DNA from: Alphaproteobacteria bacterium
GTDB lineage: Bacteria; Pseudomonadota; Alphaproteobacteria; Micropepsales; Micropepsaceae
Assembly (NCBI GenBank): GCA_021325375.1
Contig: JAJPHG010000026.1
Coordinates: 62,001-126,000 of the forward strand
Length of the DNA stretch: 64,000 nt
Direction: 5' to 3'
Made by a program: the position numbers and the translations under genes. This document shows, piece after piece, positions 28,812 through 36,950 of this stretch; position 1 is the stretch's first letter, and each line of letters starts with the position of its first letter. The notes under the pieces were generated by a model. The model searched no databases, had not been told where the DNA came from, and saw only the letters and a program-made list of their open reading frames with translations.

Positions 28812-29231
28812 TCAGGCTACCTTGCCATAGCCATGGTCGTTGTCGTTTGTCAGCGGACCGGGAGCGGGGCCGCCGCCGAAGAGGTCATGCAAGACCGCCG
28901 TCACTTGCGCACCCGTATACGGCTTGGCGATGAACCGGCCCTTGGGCGGCATCCGGTCCTTATTCGGTGCACTCAGCCCCGACGTCACGATCAGGTGAAG
29001 CGGCGGCCAGCGGCCGCCTATCGCCTGGGCCAGCTTCCACCCATCCATCGAACCAGACATGTTGATGTCGGTAAAAACCGCTTGAATGTCGTCGCGGCTC
29101 TCCAAGATCCCGATCGCCTCATCGGCGTTGCAGGCTTCCACGACAGCGAACCCGGCGTCCTCCACGATGTGGACGGCGTTCATCCGAATGAGAGCTTCGT
29201 CCTCGACGATGAGAACAGTTGCCTTCTCCAT
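28812..29231 (-). CDS. single-domain response regulator (CheY-like receiver)
   Basis: 139 residues: one receiver domain (VEDEALIRMNA acidic pocket, phospho-Asp in VFTDINMSGSMDGW, Lys in AKPY) and a short proline/glycine tail. It has no output domain, so it would act by protein contact or phosphate shuttling. The SMDGWKLA variant is common in receivers paired with HWE/HisKA_2 kinases in alphaproteobacteria, but no such kinase is in the window. Confidence 0.92.
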   Translation of the reverse strand: MEKATVLIVEDEALIRMNAVHIVEDAGFAVVEACNADEAIGILESRDDIQAVFTDINMSGSMDGWKLAQAIGGRWPPLHLIVTSGLSAPNKDRMPPKGRFIAKPYTGAQVTAVLHDLFGGGPAPGPLTNDNDHGYGKVA

Positions 29232-29541
29232 GCCTTTATCTTCCGTGTGTTGTCCACGCTTTGACCATGCGCGGCATCAAGAAACCCATCATTGCCTGCA
29301 CAGGAAACGCGCGGCGCGCGCCTTCGGCCCTTACCCGGCACTCTCGCGGGCGCGCGAACGGTCCGCGTTGTGTGCGATTTTGCTCAGTTTTTTCGTTGCG
29401 ACGGGTCTAATCCTTAAGAAGTCGAGAGACGTGTCTCCCGGCGCAAACGCCGCGCTGCAGGCCATCGTGCCGAATTTCCGGCGACGAGGATCGGCGGCGC
29501 ATGGGCATCCATACCGGCGATCGCGCGTTTCCGAAGTGCTC
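29232..29541. other. intergenic region (310 bp)
   Basis: Divergent spacer between the receiver gene and an SDR gene. I see no gene, RNA or clear promoter boxes. Confidence 0.4.
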
Positions 29542-30633
29542 ATGAGCGAAGGCGCCCTCGCGTTGGATAACCTTGCAGCGCAAGTCGTGATCATCACCGG
29601 CGGGTCGTCGGGCATCGGCCGATGCACGGCCGCCTTGTTTGCGCGGCGCGGCTGGACGGTCGGACTCATCGCGCGGGGAGCCGAAGGCCTCGCGGCTTGC
29701 CTTCGCGATATCGAAGCTGTCGGAGGACGTGCCGCCGCGGCCCAGGCGGATGTCACGGACAGCAAAGCCCTCGCGCAGGCGACGGATGCCCTCGTCGCCG
29801 CGTTGGGCGCCGTGGATGTCTGGATCAATTGCGCCGGCAACGGCGTCTATGGCCGGTTCGGCGACGTGCCGGAGCGGGAATTCCAGCGCGTGACGGACGT
29901 GACCTATCACGGCGTCGTCAACGGCACGCGGGTGGCGCTTGCCAACATGCGTCCGCGCGATGCGGGCAGCATCGTCAATGTCTGCTCCGCCATCGCCTTC
30001 CACGGCCTGCCGCTGATGTCCTCCTATGCCGGCGCCAAGGCGGCGGTTCGCGCATTCGGCCAAGCCGTCCAGGGAGAACTGCGGCTCGAACGAAGCCGCA
30101 TCCGCATCAGCACGGTGTTCCCGCCCGCGGTCAACACGCCGTTCTTCAGTCACGCCGTAAGCCATATGGGTTGGCCCGCGCGTCCGGCGCGCCCGGTCTA
30201 CCAGCCGGAGGTGGTCGCCCAGGGCATCTGGCAGGCCGTCGCCAGCGGACGGCGGGAGATGACGATCAGCGGCACCGCCGCCGCATTCTCGCTGGCGACC
30301 CGCATCGCGCCGGGCCTGATCGCTTGGTGCGTGTCGCGGTTCGGCATCGAGCGGCAACTGACCCGCGACAGCGATGCCTGCCGCCTGCAGGAGCCGACAT
30401 TGTTCGCGGCCTCGCAGCGCGTGTTCGACGTCCACGGCCCGTTCGGGAACGGCGCGCGCACGCGCAGCGCGCATCTGTTCCTGGAGAGACAGCTCACGGC
30501 CATGAAGGCTGTGCTCAGGCGCGCATGGCCCGGCCGGGCCCGGCCGCCAGACGCTCGGTCGCAGCCCACACACGTTCGACCAGAACCGGATCGAGAGCTC
30601 GGCGGTTCGGCGGAGCAGCTCGCCGATTCTTGA
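29542..30633 (+). CDS. short-chain dehydrogenase/reductase with C-terminal extension
   Basis: 363 residues. The cofactor motif is TGGSSGIG, followed by NCAGNG; the catalytic residues are in VCSAIAF and YAGAK. It is longer than classical SDRs (about 250) by a C-terminal part of about 110 residues with a hydrophobic stretch (AAAFSLATRIAPGLIAW), as in membrane-associated SDRs. The last 119 bp overlap the convergent SDR gene, and that tail (rich in Arg/Pro) looks like antisense reading rather than conserved protein. Substrate unknown. Confidence 0.85.
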   Translation: MSEGALALDNLAAQVVIITGGSSGIGRCTAALFARRGWTVGLIARGAEGLAACLRDIEAVGGRAAAAQADVTDSKALAQATDALVAALGAVDVWINCAGNGVYGRFGDVPEREFQRVTDVTYHGVVNGTRVALANMRPRDAGSIVNVCSAIAFHGLPLMSSYAGAKAAVRAFGQAVQGELRLERSRIRISTVFPPAVNTPFFSHAVSHMGWPARPARPVYQPEVVAQGIWQAVASGRREMTISGTAAAFSLATRIAPGLIAWCVSRFGIERQLTRDSDACRLQEPTLFAASQRVFDVHGPFGNGARTRSAHLFLERQLTAMKAVLRRAWPGRARPPDARSQPTHVRPEPDRELGGSAEQLADS

Positions 30634-31375
30634 GATAGAGGCCGCTCACCGCCGCCATTTCGGGCGCGAGCGCCGCATAGAGCGCGGTGTCCGCCCCTTG
30701 TTCCTCGCTCAGGGCGAACGGCGCCATGCAGCGCCAGACGAGGCCGATGATGCCGCCGGTCCGCACCAGCCCCGTCGCGACAAGGCCCGGATGGACCACA
30801 TTGGCCGCGACGCCGGACCCTTCCAGGCGTTTGGCGAGCGCGAACGTCGTCATCATCAATGCGAGCTTGGACTGACCGTAGGCCCGCACCATCGTCCAAT
30901 CCTGGCCGAGCACGAGATGGTCCGGATCGATCTCGGCGCGATCGGACGTGGACGAGCCGATGTTGACGATCCGAGACGGCGCACCCGCGCGCAACGCCGG
31001 AAGCAGCGCAGACGTCAAAACAAAGGGGGCCAGCAGGTTGGTGGCGAGCACGCGCTCATGCCCTTCCGCGGTGACGACCTTCTTTGCGTCGAATATCCCG
31101 GCATTGTTCACCAGCACGCCGATCCTGGGATGCCGCGACGCGATGCGTTCGCCGGCATCGCGCGTTTCGGCCAGCAGGGAAAGATCGGCGGTCACGAGTT
31201 CCGTGCTCGCGTGCGGGACTTCTTGCGCGATCCAGGCTTGCGCCGCCTCCGCGCGCGCACGGTCCCGCGCGATCATGACGACATGACGGTCGGCACGCGC
31301 CAATCCCCGTGCGATCCAACGGCCGATGCCCCCGGTCGCACCCGTAACGACGGCGATGGGCTGTTGTGCGGCGAT
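30515..31375 (-). CDS. short-chain dehydrogenase/reductase (start codon non-canonical or gene disrupted)
   Basis: SDR of the retinol-dehydrogenase-like type. The glycine motif TGATGGIG, NNAG, the Ser in NIGSSTS and YGQSK are all present. The glycine motif lies upstream of the first ATG/GTG/TTG that stays in frame (TTG at 31303). Going further up, the frame has only ATC (31375) before a stop codon. An ATG at 31393 begins Met-Ala-Glu and then meets this TGA (31384-31382). So translation starts at ATC, or the gene carries a nonsense mutation, or the sequence has an error. With the ATC start it is 286 residues. Confidence 0.75.
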   Translation of the reverse strand: MAAQQPIAVVTGATGGIGRWIARGLARADRHVVMIARDRARAEAAQAWIAQEVPHASTELVTADLSLLAETRDAGERIASRHPRIGVLVNNAGIFDAKKVVTAEGHERVLATNLLAPFVLTSALLPALRAGAPSRIVNIGSSTSDRAEIDPDHLVLGQDWTMVRAYGQSKLALMMTTFALAKRLEGSGVAANVVHPGLVATGLVRTGGIIGLVWRCMAPFALSEEQGADTALYAALAPEMAAVSGLYLKNRRAAPPNRRALDPVLVERVWAATERLAAGPGRAMRA

Positions 31376-31384
31376 GAAGGATCA

Positions 31385-31388
31385 CTCC
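31385..31388 (-). promoter_or_regulatory. possible ribosome binding site for an ATC start
   Basis: GGAG on the minus strand, 9 nt before the ATC at 31375 and just after the ATG at 31393. It would suit initiation at ATC. The same bases belong to the abortive ATG-GCG-GAG-TGA frame. Confidence 0.3.
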
Positions 31389-31587
31389 GCCATGTTTGCG
31401 GCGATTGGACTTTGCCGTTCTAACAGCCTGCCGGTGTGTGCACAATTTGTGAGGCGGGCCGGCCCTTCGCTGCCCGCCCCGGCTTTTCCCCGCCACCACT
31501 CTGATTTGAATTCGCACTGGAAGTGGTGGAAAATGGGCCCAAGCGGCCGTTTTGGGGGTCTTGCGGCCGGAGGGATGGGGAAAGACG

Positions 31588-32949
31588 GTGGTGGGGGCGG
31601 CTAGGCTGCTGGGATTGCGCCCATTTTGCGGGGCGGTCCTGCTTGGCTGGGCGCTCTGTCTCGCCGTTCCTTCTGCGCTCGCAAGCGACACCGGTACCCA
31701 TGAAGGCGTCGCATCGTGCGGCGGCTCGACCTGTCACGGCAGGCTGGCGCCGAGCGGGCGCGTGGTGCGGCAGAACGAGCTCATCACCTGGCAGGACGAA
31801 TCCTCCGCCGCGGGCGCGCACAGCCGCGCATGGGCCGTGCTGACCCAGGCGCGTGGCGAGGCCATCGCGGCGCGGCTGGGTATGGGCGCGGCGGAGCACG
31901 CGCAGACCTGCCTCGGCTGTCATTCCGACGACGTGCCGGCGGCCGGGCGCGGCAGCCGCTTCCAGCTTTCCGACGGCGTCGGCTGCGAGGCGTGTCACGG
32001 CGGCGCGGGCGGATGGCTCGCAAGCCACTACGCGGTCGGCGCCACGCACGCCTCCAACCTCGCACACGGCATGAAACCGCTCGACGACGCGAAGGCGCGC
32101 GCATCGGTGTGCCTGGACTGCCATTTCGGCGCGAGCAAGCCGGGCTATGCGCTCACCCACCGCATCATGGCGGCGGGCCATCCGCGCATCTCCTTCGAGC
32201 TCGACCTCTTCGGCGCGCTGCAGAGCCACTACGATTTCGACGCCGATTACATGCAGCGCAAGCAGGTTCCTGGCGGCGTGAAGCTGTGGGCCGTCGGCCA
32301 GGCGATGGCGCTGGAGCGCGTGCTTGGCGGCTTCGCCGAGCGCCAGGACGGCATGTTCCCCGACTTCTATTTCTACGACTGCCAGAGCTGCCACCGCGCG
32401 CTGAGCGACACGCGCGCGCCGCAGATCACCGCGGTGGCGAACCCCGACCGGCACATCCAGCCGGGGACGCCGGTGTTCGACGACGAGAACATGATCATGC
32501 TCGAAGCCGCGGTCGACGTCGCGGCCCCCGCCCTCGCCGACCGCTTCCGAAACGACTCGCAGAGCTTCCACGCGGCGCTGGCGCGCGACCGTTCAAGCGC
32601 GGTGCAGGCGGCGTCTGCGCTCGGCGCCACGTCGCGCGCGCTCGCCGACGCGTTTTCCGCCCATGCCTTCAGCCGCGCCGAGACGTTCACGATCCTCGAC
32701 CGGCTGCTCGCCGGCGCGGGCACGCAACGCTACACCGACTACGCCGGCGGGGCGCAGGCGGTGATGGCGATCGACACGCTGCTCAACGCCCTGGTCACCG
32801 CCGGACACGTGCCGCGCGGCGCCGAGGCCGCGCTGCGCCCCGACATCGACGCGCTCTATCGCGACGTGCGCGATCCCAACGCCTATCGCTCCCAGGAATT
32901 CCGCGACACGCTCGCGCGCGTCGCGTCCGCCATCAGGAGGCTCCGCTGA
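31588..32949 (+). CDS. multiheme cytochrome c family protein (five haem motifs)
   Basis: 453 residues with an N-terminal signal segment (CGAVLLGWALCLAVPSALA), so periplasmic. Haem attachment sites: CGGSTCH (about residue 44, a CX4CH spacing), CLGCH, CEACH, CLDCH and CQSCH (about 265). The pattern resembles cytochrome c554-like proteins. The C-terminal 170 residues are helical with no further haem site. The start is uncertain: only GTG/TTG codons are available, and GTG 31588 or 31591 is chosen because it leaves a normal signal peptide; TTG 31552 is possible. The next gene starts within its stop codon (TGATG). Confidence 0.85.
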   Translation: MVGAARLLGLRPFCGAVLLGWALCLAVPSALASDTGTHEGVASCGGSTCHGRLAPSGRVVRQNELITWQDESSAAGAHSRAWAVLTQARGEAIAARLGMGAAEHAQTCLGCHSDDVPAAGRGSRFQLSDGVGCEACHGGAGGWLASHYAVGATHASNLAHGMKPLDDAKARASVCLDCHFGASKPGYALTHRIMAAGHPRISFELDLFGALQSHYDFDADYMQRKQVPGGVKLWAVGQAMALERVLGGFAERQDGMFPDFYFYDCQSCHRALSDTRAPQITAVANPDRHIQPGTPVFDDENMIMLEAAVDVAAPALADRFRNDSQSFHAALARDRSSAVQAASALGATSRALADAFSAHAFSRAETFTILDRLLAGAGTQRYTDYAGGAQAVMAIDTLLNALVTAGHVPRGAEAALRPDIDALYRDVRDPNAYRSQEFRDTLARVASAIRRLR

Positions 32950-34889
32950 TGCTGCGTCCCAACCGGTTGACCAGCGTGCTCGTGGCGTATGCGTTCCTGC
33001 TGTCGTCCTGCGGCGGCGGCGGCAGCGGCTCGGGCGGCGGCTCCGGCGGAGGCGGTGGTGGTGGCGGCGGTGGGGGATCGCTCTATTCCGTGCCGGCACA
33101 GGTGGGGCTGAGCGCCGACGACGTCAAGCACGTCCTGGCCCAGGCCATCTTCGAGGCCCAGGCGCAGGGACAGCCCGCGGTGATCGCGGTGACGGATCGC
33201 GTGGGCAACGTGCTCGCGGTCTATGCGATGACCGGCGCGCCGGCGACGACGACCGTCTTGCCCGCGCCGAACGGCAGCAACATCGACATCCAGGGCGTGA
33301 GCGTGCCCGCCGCGGCCGCCGCGATCGCCAAGGCGATCACCGGCGCCTATCTCTCCTCCGGCGGCAACGCGTTCTCGACGCGCACCGCCAGCATGATCGT
33401 GCAGCAGCATTTCCCGCCGGGCCCCGCGTCGAACGGGCTGCCGGGCGGGCCGCTGTTCGGCGTGCAGTTCAGCCAGCTTCCGTGCTCGGACCTGGCGTCG
33501 CGCTTCATCTCCGGCGGCGGCAACGGCGCGCTGATCGGACCCAAGCGCTCGCCGCTCGGGCTCGCGGCCGATCCCGGCGGCTTCCCTTTATATAAGGACG
33601 GCGTCGTCGTCGGCGGCGTCGGCGTCGAGGCCGACGGCGTCTATGGCGACGATCCCAACGTGCTGGACGTCGACAACGACCCGGAGGAGAACATGGCGCT
33701 CGCGGGCACCTTCTCCTTTGCCGCGCCGACCTCCATCACCGCCGACCAGATCTTCGTCAACGGCACCAGCCTTCGCTACAGCGACGCGACGGCGCAGACC
33801 TTGAAGTCCAATCCGGCATCGGCGCCCGCCTTCGACACGCTGCCGCCCGGCACCGGCAGCCTGACGGCGGTCGGCGGCTTCTACGCCGGCAGCGCCGTCC
33901 TGCCCGGCGCGATCTACGGCACCGAGGCGTCGGGCATCCGCAAGGCGACGACGGCGGAGTTCAACAACCCCGACGCCTTCATCCTGACCGACGGCTCGGG
34001 CAATGCGCGCGACCTACCGCGCGCGGGAACGGACGGCTCCGACGATCCGGCGCCGCTCACCGCCTCGGAAGTGCAGTCGGTGCTCGAACAGGCCTTCGAG
34101 CTCATGAGCAACACGCGCGCAGCGATCCGCAACCCGCTGAACAGCCGCGCGGAGGTCACGATGTCGGTCGTCGACACGCACGGCGCGATCTTAGGGATCG
34201 TGCGCGCGCCGGACGCGCCGATCTTCGGCATCGACGTGTCGCTGCAGAAGGCGCGCACCGCCACGTTCTTCTCAGGAAAAAACGCGGCGTCCGACCTGCT
34301 CGCCGATCCCAGCCCCGACGTGCAGGGTTTCGTCACGAAGGTGCGCGACTTCATTCCCGATCCCACCGCGCTCACCGGCAAGTTCGCCTTCGCCGACCGC
34401 TCCAACGGCGATCTGTCGCGGCCTTTCTTCCCCGACGGCCAGGACGGCAATCCCAACGGTCCGTTCTCGCGCCCGATCGCGCAGTTCAATCCGTTCTCGA
34501 CCGGGCTGCAGTCGGCGCTGGTGCTGGGCAACCTCTTGGGCTCGGACCCCGGCTATTGCACAGCCCTTCCGGCCACCAGCAGCACGCACAACCGCCTGCA
34601 GAACGGCATCCAGATCTTCGCGGGCAGCGTGCCGATCTACAAGAGCGGCGTGCTCGCCGGCGGCATCGGCGTGTCGGGCGACGGCATCGACCAGGACGAC
34701 ATGATCTCGTTCCTGGGACTCTACAATTCCGGCCAGGCGATCCACAGCGTCGAGGAGGCGCCGACCGCGATCCGCGCCGACAACATCGTCATCACCGTCA
34801 ACGGCGACCAGGTCCGGCTGCGCTATGTGAATTGTCCCGTCGCGCCGTTCCTCAATTCCGACGACCAGCATCCCTGCGACGGCAAATAG
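32949..34889 (+). CDS. lipoprotein with two HbpS/GlcG-like (haem-degrading family) domains
   Basis: 646 residues. A lipoprotein signal (LLSSC lipobox, Cys near residue 21) is followed by a flexible glycine-rich linker (about 22-45) and two copies of an HbpS/GlcG-like domain. Each has the pattern of a helix (VKHVLAQAIFEAQAQG; VQSVLEQAFELM), a strand with VTDRVGNVLAVY or VVDTHGAILGIV, and a helix with KA. In Streptomyces HbpS binds and degrades haem. Here a role as surface or periplasmic haem- or redox-linked partner of the cytochromes is inference. AGGAGG precedes the ATG, which overlaps the cytochrome stop. Confidence 0.7.
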   Translation: MLRPNRLTSVLVAYAFLLSSCGGGGSGSGGGSGGGGGGGGGGGSLYSVPAQVGLSADDVKHVLAQAIFEAQAQGQPAVIAVTDRVGNVLAVYAMTGAPATTTVLPAPNGSNIDIQGVSVPAAAAAIAKAITGAYLSSGGNAFSTRTASMIVQQHFPPGPASNGLPGGPLFGVQFSQLPCSDLASRFISGGGNGALIGPKRSPLGLAADPGGFPLYKDGVVVGGVGVEADGVYGDDPNVLDVDNDPEENMALAGTFSFAAPTSITADQIFVNGTSLRYSDATAQTLKSNPASAPAFDTLPPGTGSLTAVGGFYAGSAVLPGAIYGTEASGIRKATTAEFNNPDAFILTDGSGNARDLPRAGTDGSDDPAPLTASEVQSVLEQAFELMSNTRAAIRNPLNSRAEVTMSVVDTHGAILGIVRAPDAPIFGIDVSLQKARTATFFSGKNAASDLLADPSPDVQGFVTKVRDFIPDPTALTGKFAFADRSNGDLSRPFFPDGQDGNPNGPFSRPIAQFNPFSTGLQSALVLGNLLGSDPGYCTALPATSSTHNRLQNGIQIFAGSVPIYKSGVLAGGIGVSGDGIDQDDMISFLGLYNSGQAIHSVEEAPTAIRADNIVITVNGDQVRLRYVNCPVAPFLNSDDQHPCDGK

Positions 34890-34891
34890 CG

Positions 34892-36736
34892 ATGAAGCGG
34901 GCCGTGCACATCCTTGGACTGCTGCTGCTCTCCACCGGAGCTGCGGCCGCGCAGGATCAGCCCGCGCCCGACAAGAAACCCGACGAGAAATCGCAAGGAC
35001 TGCCGAAAGCCGACATCGATCTGATCGGCGCCGACAAGAAGACGGAGCATCCCGAGCTGGACGGACGCCGCCTGCCCGGCTCCGAGCAGAGCTTTCCGCC
35101 GCCCGTGACCCAGATCAATCCGGGCGCGGTGAGCGCGCCGCCGCCGGAAGCCTTTCCCGCCGACCAGATCCCGGTTCCCGACCGCTGGCGGCTGATCGAG
35201 ACGCTGGGCGTGAACGCCGACTGGTTCGATCCCTATAACCAGAACGCGCTCAAGGGCGACCGGCCGATCAAGGGTACGACGGACTGGTTCGTCGCTCTCA
35301 ATGCGATCTCGGACACGGTGGTCGAGCCGCGCTCGTTCCCGCTGCCGGTCGCGGTGCAGACCGGCGGCCAGGGCTCGCTCGACACGTTCGGGCGCGACGG
35401 CAGCATCGACCTGTCGCAGACCGTGCTTCTGGGCGCCTCGGTGTTCAAGGGCGCGACCGCCTTCAAGCCGCCGGAGATCGAGTTCCGCCTCACGCTCGGC
35501 TTCAACTGGAACTATGCCGAGGCCGACGAGCGGCGCATCCTCTCCATCGATTCCAGCAAGGCGCCGCACAGGAGCGACGATTTCGTCGGCGTGCAGGAAG
35601 CGTTCGTCGACTATCACATCCGCGACGTGTCGGAGCGCTACGATTTCGATTCCGTGCGCGTCGGCATCCAGCCCTTCTCCGACGATTTCCGCGGCTTCCT
35701 GTTCCAGGACAACCAGCTCGGCATCCGCTTGTTCGGCGACCGCGACGACAATCGCTGGCAGTACAATCTCGCGGCCTTCGCGCTGCTCGAGAAGGACACC
35801 AATTCCGGGCTGAACGATCTGGGCCAGGACCTGCGCCACGACTACGTGATGTTCGCCAATCTCTACCGCCAGGATTTCCCGACCCCCGGCTTCACCTCGC
35901 AGGTCACCGTCGCCTACAACGCCGACCGCGAGGCGACCGATATCCATTACGACAAGAACGGCTTTCCGGTGCGTCCGGCGCTGATCGGCGACGACCGCGC
36001 GCGCGATTTCGACGTCGTCTATCTGGGCTACAATGGCGACGGCCATTTCGGACAGGTGAACCTCACCGCATCTGCCTATGCGGCGCTGGGCCAGGACCGC
36101 AACTCGATCTTCACCGACAAGCCCGCGAACATCCGAAGCTGGTTCGCCGCCGCCGAGCCGTCCTACGACATCGACTGGATCCGGGTGAAGGTTTCCGGGC
36201 TCTACGCCTCGGGCGACAGCAACCCGCACGACAACACCGAGACCGGGTTCGACGCGATCTACGAGAACCCGCTCTTCGCCGGCGCCGACACCAGCTATTG
36301 GATCCGCCAGTCGATCCCGTTCGCGGGCGGCGGCCAGGGCGTCGCCCTCAACGGACGCAACGGCGTCCTGGCCGATCTACGCTCGTCGAAGGACGAAGGC
36401 CAGTCGAACTTCAACAATCCGGGCACGATCCTCCTGGGCGCCGGCGCGGATTTCGACGTCCTGCCGCAACTGCGCCTGTCGACGAACCTCAACCATCTGT
36501 GGTTCGTGAACACCGCGGTGCTGCAGACGTTGCGCCAGGAAGGCACGATCCCCAACGACATCGGCTGGGATTATTCCGTCGCCGCAACGTACCGCCCGCT
36601 GATGACCCAGAACATCGTCTTCCGCGCCTCGGCCGCGGTTCTCGATCCGGGCGCGGGCTTCGGCGATCTCTTCACCAACAGCGGACACGACAGCCGCTAC
36701 TACTCGCTGCTGTTGAACGCGATCGTGACCTATTAG
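34892..36736 (+). CDS. predicted outer-membrane beta-barrel protein
   Basis: 614 residues with a signal peptide (MKRAVHILGLLLLSTGAAAA), a charged proline-rich N-terminal stretch, then alternating amphipathic strands (for example IEFRLTLGFNWNYAE, VTVAYNADR) ending in LLLNAIVTY. This is typical of outer-membrane porin-like proteins. It starts 2 bp after the lipoprotein gene. Placed between a pentaheme protein and a decaheme protein, it could be the barrel of a porin-cytochrome conduit. I see no similarity to MtrB strong enough to name it. Confidence 0.7.
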   Translation: MKRAVHILGLLLLSTGAAAAQDQPAPDKKPDEKSQGLPKADIDLIGADKKTEHPELDGRRLPGSEQSFPPPVTQINPGAVSAPPPEAFPADQIPVPDRWRLIETLGVNADWFDPYNQNALKGDRPIKGTTDWFVALNAISDTVVEPRSFPLPVAVQTGGQGSLDTFGRDGSIDLSQTVLLGASVFKGATAFKPPEIEFRLTLGFNWNYAEADERRILSIDSSKAPHRSDDFVGVQEAFVDYHIRDVSERYDFDSVRVGIQPFSDDFRGFLFQDNQLGIRLFGDRDDNRWQYNLAAFALLEKDTNSGLNDLGQDLRHDYVMFANLYRQDFPTPGFTSQVTVAYNADREATDIHYDKNGFPVRPALIGDDRARDFDVVYLGYNGDGHFGQVNLTASAYAALGQDRNSIFTDKPANIRSWFAAAEPSYDIDWIRVKVSGLYASGDSNPHDNTETGFDAIYENPLFAGADTSYWIRQSIPFAGGGQGVALNGRNGVLADLRSSKDEGQSNFNNPGTILLGAGADFDVLPQLRLSTNLNHLWFVNTAVLQTLRQEGTIPNDIGWDYSVAATYRPLMTQNIVFRASAAVLDPGAGFGDLFTNSGHDSRYYSLLLNAIVTY

Positions 36737-36768
36737 GGCGGGCTGAGTTGTGTTGAAACCAAACCCAG

Positions 36769-36950
36769 TTGTCATCCCCGGCCGAGCATCGCGAAGCGAT
36801 GCGAGGGGAAGGGGACCCAGGTGTCGAAGCATCTATGGTGCTGACAGAAGGGCTCCGCATATTGATTTCCAACACCAGACTCGCTTGACCACCTGGGTCC
36901 CCTTCCCTCGCACCGCATGCTTCGCATGCGATGCTCGCCGGGGATGACAA
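36769..36950. repeat. palindromic intergenic element, family A, copy 2
   Basis: 182 bp. Ends ttgtcatccccgg / ccggggatgacaa; inner arms gcgaggggaaggggacccagg (36801 on) against cctgggtccccttccctcgc (to 36911). The centre differs from copy 1. The right end supplies GGGGA and the first base of the ATG of the decaheme gene. Confidence 0.85.

Noticed and set aside
31493..31529. 8-bp inverted repeat ccaccact / agtggtgg upstream of the pentaheme gene
   Set aside because: Short arms and 21-bp spacer; could be an operator but no support beyond its position.
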